DNA of 9,924 nucleotides from Aquifex sp. (GTDB lineage Bacteria; Aquificota; Aquificia; Aquificales; Aquificaceae): NCBI GenBank assembly GCA_015487405.1, contig WFPV01000185.1:1-9924 (forward strand), written 5' to 3'. The translations under genes and the position numbers were made by a program. Under the pieces are notes generated by a model. That model was given only the letters and a program-made list of their open reading frames with translations. It had not been told where the DNA came from and did no database searches. This document shows positions 7,487 through 9,924 of the stretch, one piece after another. Position 1 is the first letter of the stretch; each line of letters starts with the position of its first letter.

Positions 7487-8247
7487 AACCTGTAGATATA
7501 ACGGCAAAGATAGAAAGTCTGCGTGAAGCCAAAGCCTATGGGAGGATAAGATTAAAGCCGGAAACCGTTAACAGAATAAAAAACAATCAGATACCGAAAG
7601 GCAACCTAATGGAAGCTACAAAACTGAGCGGAATATTTGGAGCCAAGAGAACTGGGGAGCTCCTTCCCTTCTGCCATCCCATTCCTATAGACCATGTAGT
7701 TGTGGAAGTTAAGCTTGGAGAAAATTACTTGGAGGCTTATTCCACCGTTAGAGGAATAGCAAAAACGGGTTACGAAATGGAGGCTCTGACTGCTGTGAGC
7801 GTAGCACTTCTCAACGTTTACGATATGTGTAAGAGTATTGACGATAGCATGGTGATAGAAGAGATAAAGCTCTTGGAGAAGAGTGGCGGAAAAAGTGACT
7901 GGTTTGCCGACCTGAAGGGTGTAAAGGCTTCCGTTCACTCTGAAGATGAGGAACTGAAAAAACTCGTAGAAGAACACCTACGGAACCTCGGGGCTACTTT
8001 AAGTGAAAGCGGAGACGTATATATCTCCGTGGGAGAGAATATACCCTTCAATGCTGAGGTGAAGTCTTTTGAAAGCGTAATAGCTCTTTACGACTTTCGT
8101 AGGAACCCTACAAAAATCGGAAGCGAAATAAAGGTAGGCAAGACGGAAGAAGGACTAATAATTATCTTTCCTGAAGATAAGGAAAAAATAGATTTCTTCT
8201 TTACCACCTTCGGTGGTATCTTAAGACATATCTTATGCAAAGAGTAG
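7483..8247 (+). CDS. moaC: Cyclic pyranopterin monophosphate synthase MoaC with extra C-terminal domain
   Basis: MoaC converts the cyclic intermediate made from GTP by MoaA into cyclic pyranopterin monophosphate, in molybdenum/tungsten cofactor synthesis. Residues 1-141 are a complete MoaC: VDITAK (4-9), Lys39 in PKG, FCHPIPIDHV (63-72) with His65, AKTGYEMEALTAVSVALL (93-110), YDMCK (113-117) with Asp114 and Lys117, and KSGGKSDWF (133-141). All these active-site positions match E. coli MoaC. Most MoaC proteins stop near 160 residues; this one continues to 254. The extra 110 residues carry no motif I can name with confidence. The last part (GLIIIFP...GGILRHIL, 224-251) faintly recalls the ends of MogA/MoaB domains. 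The start overlaps ftsZ by 4 nt (ATGA); the nearest GGAG is 15 nt away, so coupling is likely. Other cofactor genes are not in the window. Confidence 0.96.
   Translation: MKPVDITAKIESLREAKAYGRIRLKPETVNRIKNNQIPKGNLMEATKLSGIFGAKRTGELLPFCHPIPIDHVVVEVKLGENYLEAYSTVRGIAKTGYEMEALTAVSVALLNVYDMCKSIDDSMVIEEIKLLEKSGGKSDWFADLKGVKASVHSEDEELKKLVEEHLRNLGATLSESGDVYISVGENIPFNAEVKSFESVIALYDFRRNPTKIGSEIKVGKTEEGLIIIFPEDKEKIDFFFTTFGGILRHILCKE
8202..8218 (+). repeat. Hairpin at the end of moaC, upstream of ubiX start
   Basis: TACCACC and GGTGGTA form a perfect 7-bp inverted repeat around a TTC loop. It ends 16 nt before the ubiX ATG, in the last codons of moaC. A 7-bp direct repeat TATCTTA follows at 8217-8223 and 8229-8235. 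There is no poly-T tail after it, so it is not a standard terminator; a role in ubiX translation is possible but unproven. Confidence 0.4.
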
Positions 8248-8804
8248 TTCTCTGTATTACCGGTGCGAGCGGTGTCATTTACGGATTCAGACTCTTAGAA
8301 GTCCTAACGAATCTCGGTTACTTCGTTGACCTCGTCGTTTCCTCAAACGCGAAGATAGTTTTAAAGGAGGAGCACGGAAAAGATTTACCAGAGGTTCTAA
8401 AGAATATAAAGAACTATGAGCTCCACGGAGAGAGAAATTTGCTCTCTTCCCTCGCGAGCGGCTCAAGACTTGTGAAGTATAAGGGAGTTTACATAGTTCC
8501 CTGTTCCACGAGCACCCTCGCCTGCATAGCAAACGGAGTGAACCAGAATCTTATTCACAGGATAGGAGAGACAGCTCTCAAAGAGCGTGTTCCCCTCGTC
8601 CTGCTCGTTAGAGAAATGCCCTACAGCAAAGTTCACCTTGAGAATATGTTAAAGCTTACCGAAGCGGGAGTTATCGTAATGCCTGCAAGTCCTGCCTTTT
8701 ACCACAAGCCTAAAAGTATTGAGGATATGGTCAATTTCGTTGTGGGGAAGCTCTTAGACGCTCTCAGGATAGAACATAATTTATTTAAACGATGGAGAGA
8801 GTGA
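8235..8804 (+). CDS. ubiX: Flavin prenyltransferase UbiX
   Basis: UbiX attaches a dimethylallyl group to FMN, making the prenylated flavin that UbiD-type decarboxylases need. The 189-residue protein is full length. ITGASG (8-13) binds the flavin phosphate with Ser12. PCSTSTLACIANG (89-101) and REMPYSKVHLENMLKLTEAG (126-145) are family signatures, and MPASPAFYHKP (149-159) contains the active-site Tyr156. Lys116, Arg126 and Glu127 match catalytic positions recalled from the Pseudomonas enzyme; the late Arg of that enzyme appears as Lys172. No ubiD-like gene is visible nearby, so the partner must lie elsewhere, plausibly in quinone synthesis (inference). It overlaps moaC by 13 nt, has no clear Shine-Dalgarno, and overlaps the next gene. 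Confidence 0.95.
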   Translation: MQRVVLCITGASGVIYGFRLLEVLTNLGYFVDLVVSSNAKIVLKEEHGKDLPEVLKNIKNYELHGERNLLSSLASGSRLVKYKGVYIVPCSTSTLACIANGVNQNLIHRIGETALKERVPLVLLVREMPYSKVHLENMLKLTEAGVIVMPASPAFYHKPKSIEDMVNFVVGKLLDALRIEHNLFKRWRE

Positions 8805-9085
8805 AGGTTCAGAGAACGGGAATAACAGATAAGGAAAAGATTTATGAAATCCTGAAGAAGGAAGGTTTTTCCGTTTACGAGTGGTCCGACCCACCGGGAA
8901 CTTATTATCCTACCCATACCCATCCGGATAGAGAAGTTAGATGGGTAATAGAAGGGGAGGTTGTTATAGGAGCTGAAGGGAAAGAGATAGTTCTAAAGGA
9001 AGGAGACAGAATAGAGCTTGAGCCCGAGACTCCCCACTGGGCTAAGACAGAGAAGGGGGTCAGGTATATTTGCGGGTCTAAGTAA
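8792..9085 (+). CDS. Small single-domain cupin protein
   Basis: This 97-residue protein is a minimal cupin beta-barrel with an intact metal site. Cupin motif 1, G-x5-HxH-x3-E-x6-G, is perfect at residues 36-55: Gly36, His42, His44, Glu48, Gly55. Motif 2 is recognisable at 71-82 (GDRIELEPETPH), with His82 as the fourth ligand. Such small cupins bind Fe, Mn, Zn or Ni and may be dioxygenases, isomerases or metabolite binders, so no reaction can be named. Overlap with ubiX suggests a shared pathway or at least shared expression. The start is uncertain: ATG at 8792 overlaps ubiX by 13 nt without a good Shine-Dalgarno, whereas the in-frame GTG at 8801 would give the classical 4-nt GTGA overlap but only 3 nt from GGAG. 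It is the last plus-strand gene of the operon. Confidence 0.85.
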   Translation: MERVKVQRTGITDKEKIYEILKKEGFSVYEWSDPPGTYYPTHTHPDREVRWVIEGEVVIGAEGKEIVLKEGDRIELEPETPHWAKTEKGVRYICGSK

Positions 9086-9090
9086 ATTTA

Positions 9091-9924
9091 TTATGCTATT
9101 TTAATACTTCTGTTTGCAAGATTATTAATTACTATTTTCTGCGTTAGATTCTCTCTAACTCGCCTAAATCTAAATTCTTGAAGAGACAAATCTTCCCTTT
9201 TTAAGAGAGTATCTAATATTTTTCTAATATTTTTCGTTCTTTTCTTTATATTTTCTTTATCATTCCATAGAAAATTTGATTTTAATAACCTCTTTTCACT
9301 AATATAAGCTTTTAAAATTTTTATTATTCTGTTTTTCCTTATTTTAGGAATATTATATTCATCTAAATAATGAAGAATAAAAGAGTAATCCTCTTCGTAT
9401 TCAAATAACCATCCCTTATAATCTGCTCCCCATACGCCATAGTCTTCAAGAAGTCTGTGCCTTTCAGGATTATAAATTCCTAATGTAAAAATCCATTCAG
9501 GATTAAATTCCTTCCGTATATTTTCTAAAAGATTTATAAGGAATATTTCACATGATAACTTGATATAATTACTATTTCCATTCCTCTTAAGTAATCCACC
9601 TATTGCTATGTATTCATAGCCTAAATTTTTAAGTCCTTCATAGCAGTTCAAGTAATCTTTTAAATTCTCTCCTTGGGCAACGCCTACCAATTTAAAAGAA
9701 TAGTTACCATTTCTATATATTTCAATAGCTTTTTTAGCACTTTTCAGAGTTTCTTCTTTATCTCTTAAAAAATCTATGATAATTCCATAATCTGCATCCA
9801 AATATTCATATATTTCAAATAATTTTTCATAAGAAATTCTTCTTTTTGCTTGAAAAATACCACTATCTACAAACTTAATAACATTATCACGCATTTTGTT
9901 ATTTAGCTCTTCAGTATCTTTTAA
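9091..9924 (-). CDS. Divergent tRNA-guanine transglycosylase/DpdA-like protein (probably 5' partial)
   Basis: I do not recognise this as a named gene, but its motif order follows the TIM barrel of tRNA-guanine transglycosylases. Counting from the ATG at 9894, FVDSGIFQ (8-15) resembles the TDSGGFQ loop with its catalytic Asp. ADYGIIIDFL (34-43) resembles a substrate-side strand. VAQGE (72-76) resembles the VQGG base-recognition loop, and GYEYIAIGGL (92-101) the FDGYAIGGL strand. FTLGIYNPER (136-145) followed by WGADYKGW (155-162) resembles the MGVG...DMFDC nucleophile region, making Asp158 the candidate nucleophile. The wording is closer to DpdA-type enzymes, which insert 7-deazaguanine bases into DNA, than to true Tgt. 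No Cys cluster for zinc follows. The C-terminal third is Lys/Arg-rich. The frame stays open to the window edge, and the ATG at 9894 lacks a Shine-Dalgarno, so the real start may lie outside. About 25% G+C in a counted block suggests transfer. Confidence 0.6.
   Translation of the reverse strand, partial: LKDTEELNNKMRDNVIKFVDSGIFQAKRRISYEKLFEIYEYLDADYGIIIDFLRDKEETLKSAKKAIEIYRNGNYSFKLVGVAQGENLKDYLNCYEGLKNLGYEYIAIGGLLKRNGNSNYIKLSCEIFLINLLENIRKEFNPEWIFTLGIYNPERHRLLEDYGVWGADYKGWLFEYEEDYSFILHYLDEYNIPKIRKNRIIKILKAYISEKRLLKSNFLWNDKENIKKRTKNIRKILDTLLKREDLSLQEFRFRRVRENLTQKIVINNLANRSIKIA

Noticed and set aside
8202..8218. Stem-loop as a transcription terminator after moaC
   Set aside because: No T-run follows, and ubiX overlaps moaC in the same direction.
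1..9924. CRISPR array, tRNA or rRNA genes, insertion sequences
   Set aside because: No regularly spaced repeats, cloverleaf-like segments, rRNA-like stretches or transposase motifs were seen; coding genes fill nearly all of the window.

Overview
The window looks like a piece of an Aquificales chromosome, most probably Aquifex aeolicus or a close relative. I infer this from recalled gene order and protein character (very Lys/Glu-rich, compact proteins, typical of hyperthermophiles); no database search was possible. Genes are packed almost without spacers. The longest stretch without a coding call is about 18 bases.

Layout. (1) Bases 1-2708, minus strand: an operon read leftward, phosphohexomutase -> ppa (inorganic pyrophosphatase) -> kpsF/kdsD (arabinose-5-phosphate isomerase, cut by the window edge). 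This fits sugar-phosphate and LPS-precursor supply. (2) Bases 2709-2724: a 16-bp divergent gap containing all the non-coding DNA between two operons. (3) Bases 2725-9085, plus strand: murB, ddl, ftsQ, ftsA and ftsZ form a compact division and cell-wall cluster. moaC (with an unusual C-terminal extension), ubiX and a small cupin follow directly. These eight genes overlap or nearly touch (44-nt overlap murB/ddl, 4-nt ftsZ/moaC, 13-nt moaC/ubiX and ubiX/cupin), so they are probably one transcript with translational coupling. (4) Bases 9091-9924, minus strand: a very AT-rich, convergent, probably 5'-truncated gene. Its protein resembles the tRNA-guanine transglycosylase fold, especially the DpdA-like branch tied to 7-deazaguanine modification of DNA.

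How the genes work together. MurB and Ddl make the UDP-MurNAc and D-Ala-D-Ala parts of the peptidoglycan precursor. FtsZ is the division polymer, FtsA its membrane anchor and FtsQ the periplasmic link to septal wall synthesis. MoaC serves molybdopterin synthesis. UbiX makes prenylated FMN for a UbiD-type decarboxylase, plausibly in quinone synthesis.

What is unusual. The transglycosylase-like gene at the right end is the best candidate for something new: foreign-looking composition, recognisable active-site motifs and no visible zinc site. Other points worth checking are the sharp drop in G+C beginning inside ddl and covering ftsQ, the 16-bp divergent gap with no Shine-Dalgarno on either side, and the uncharacterised extension on MoaC.
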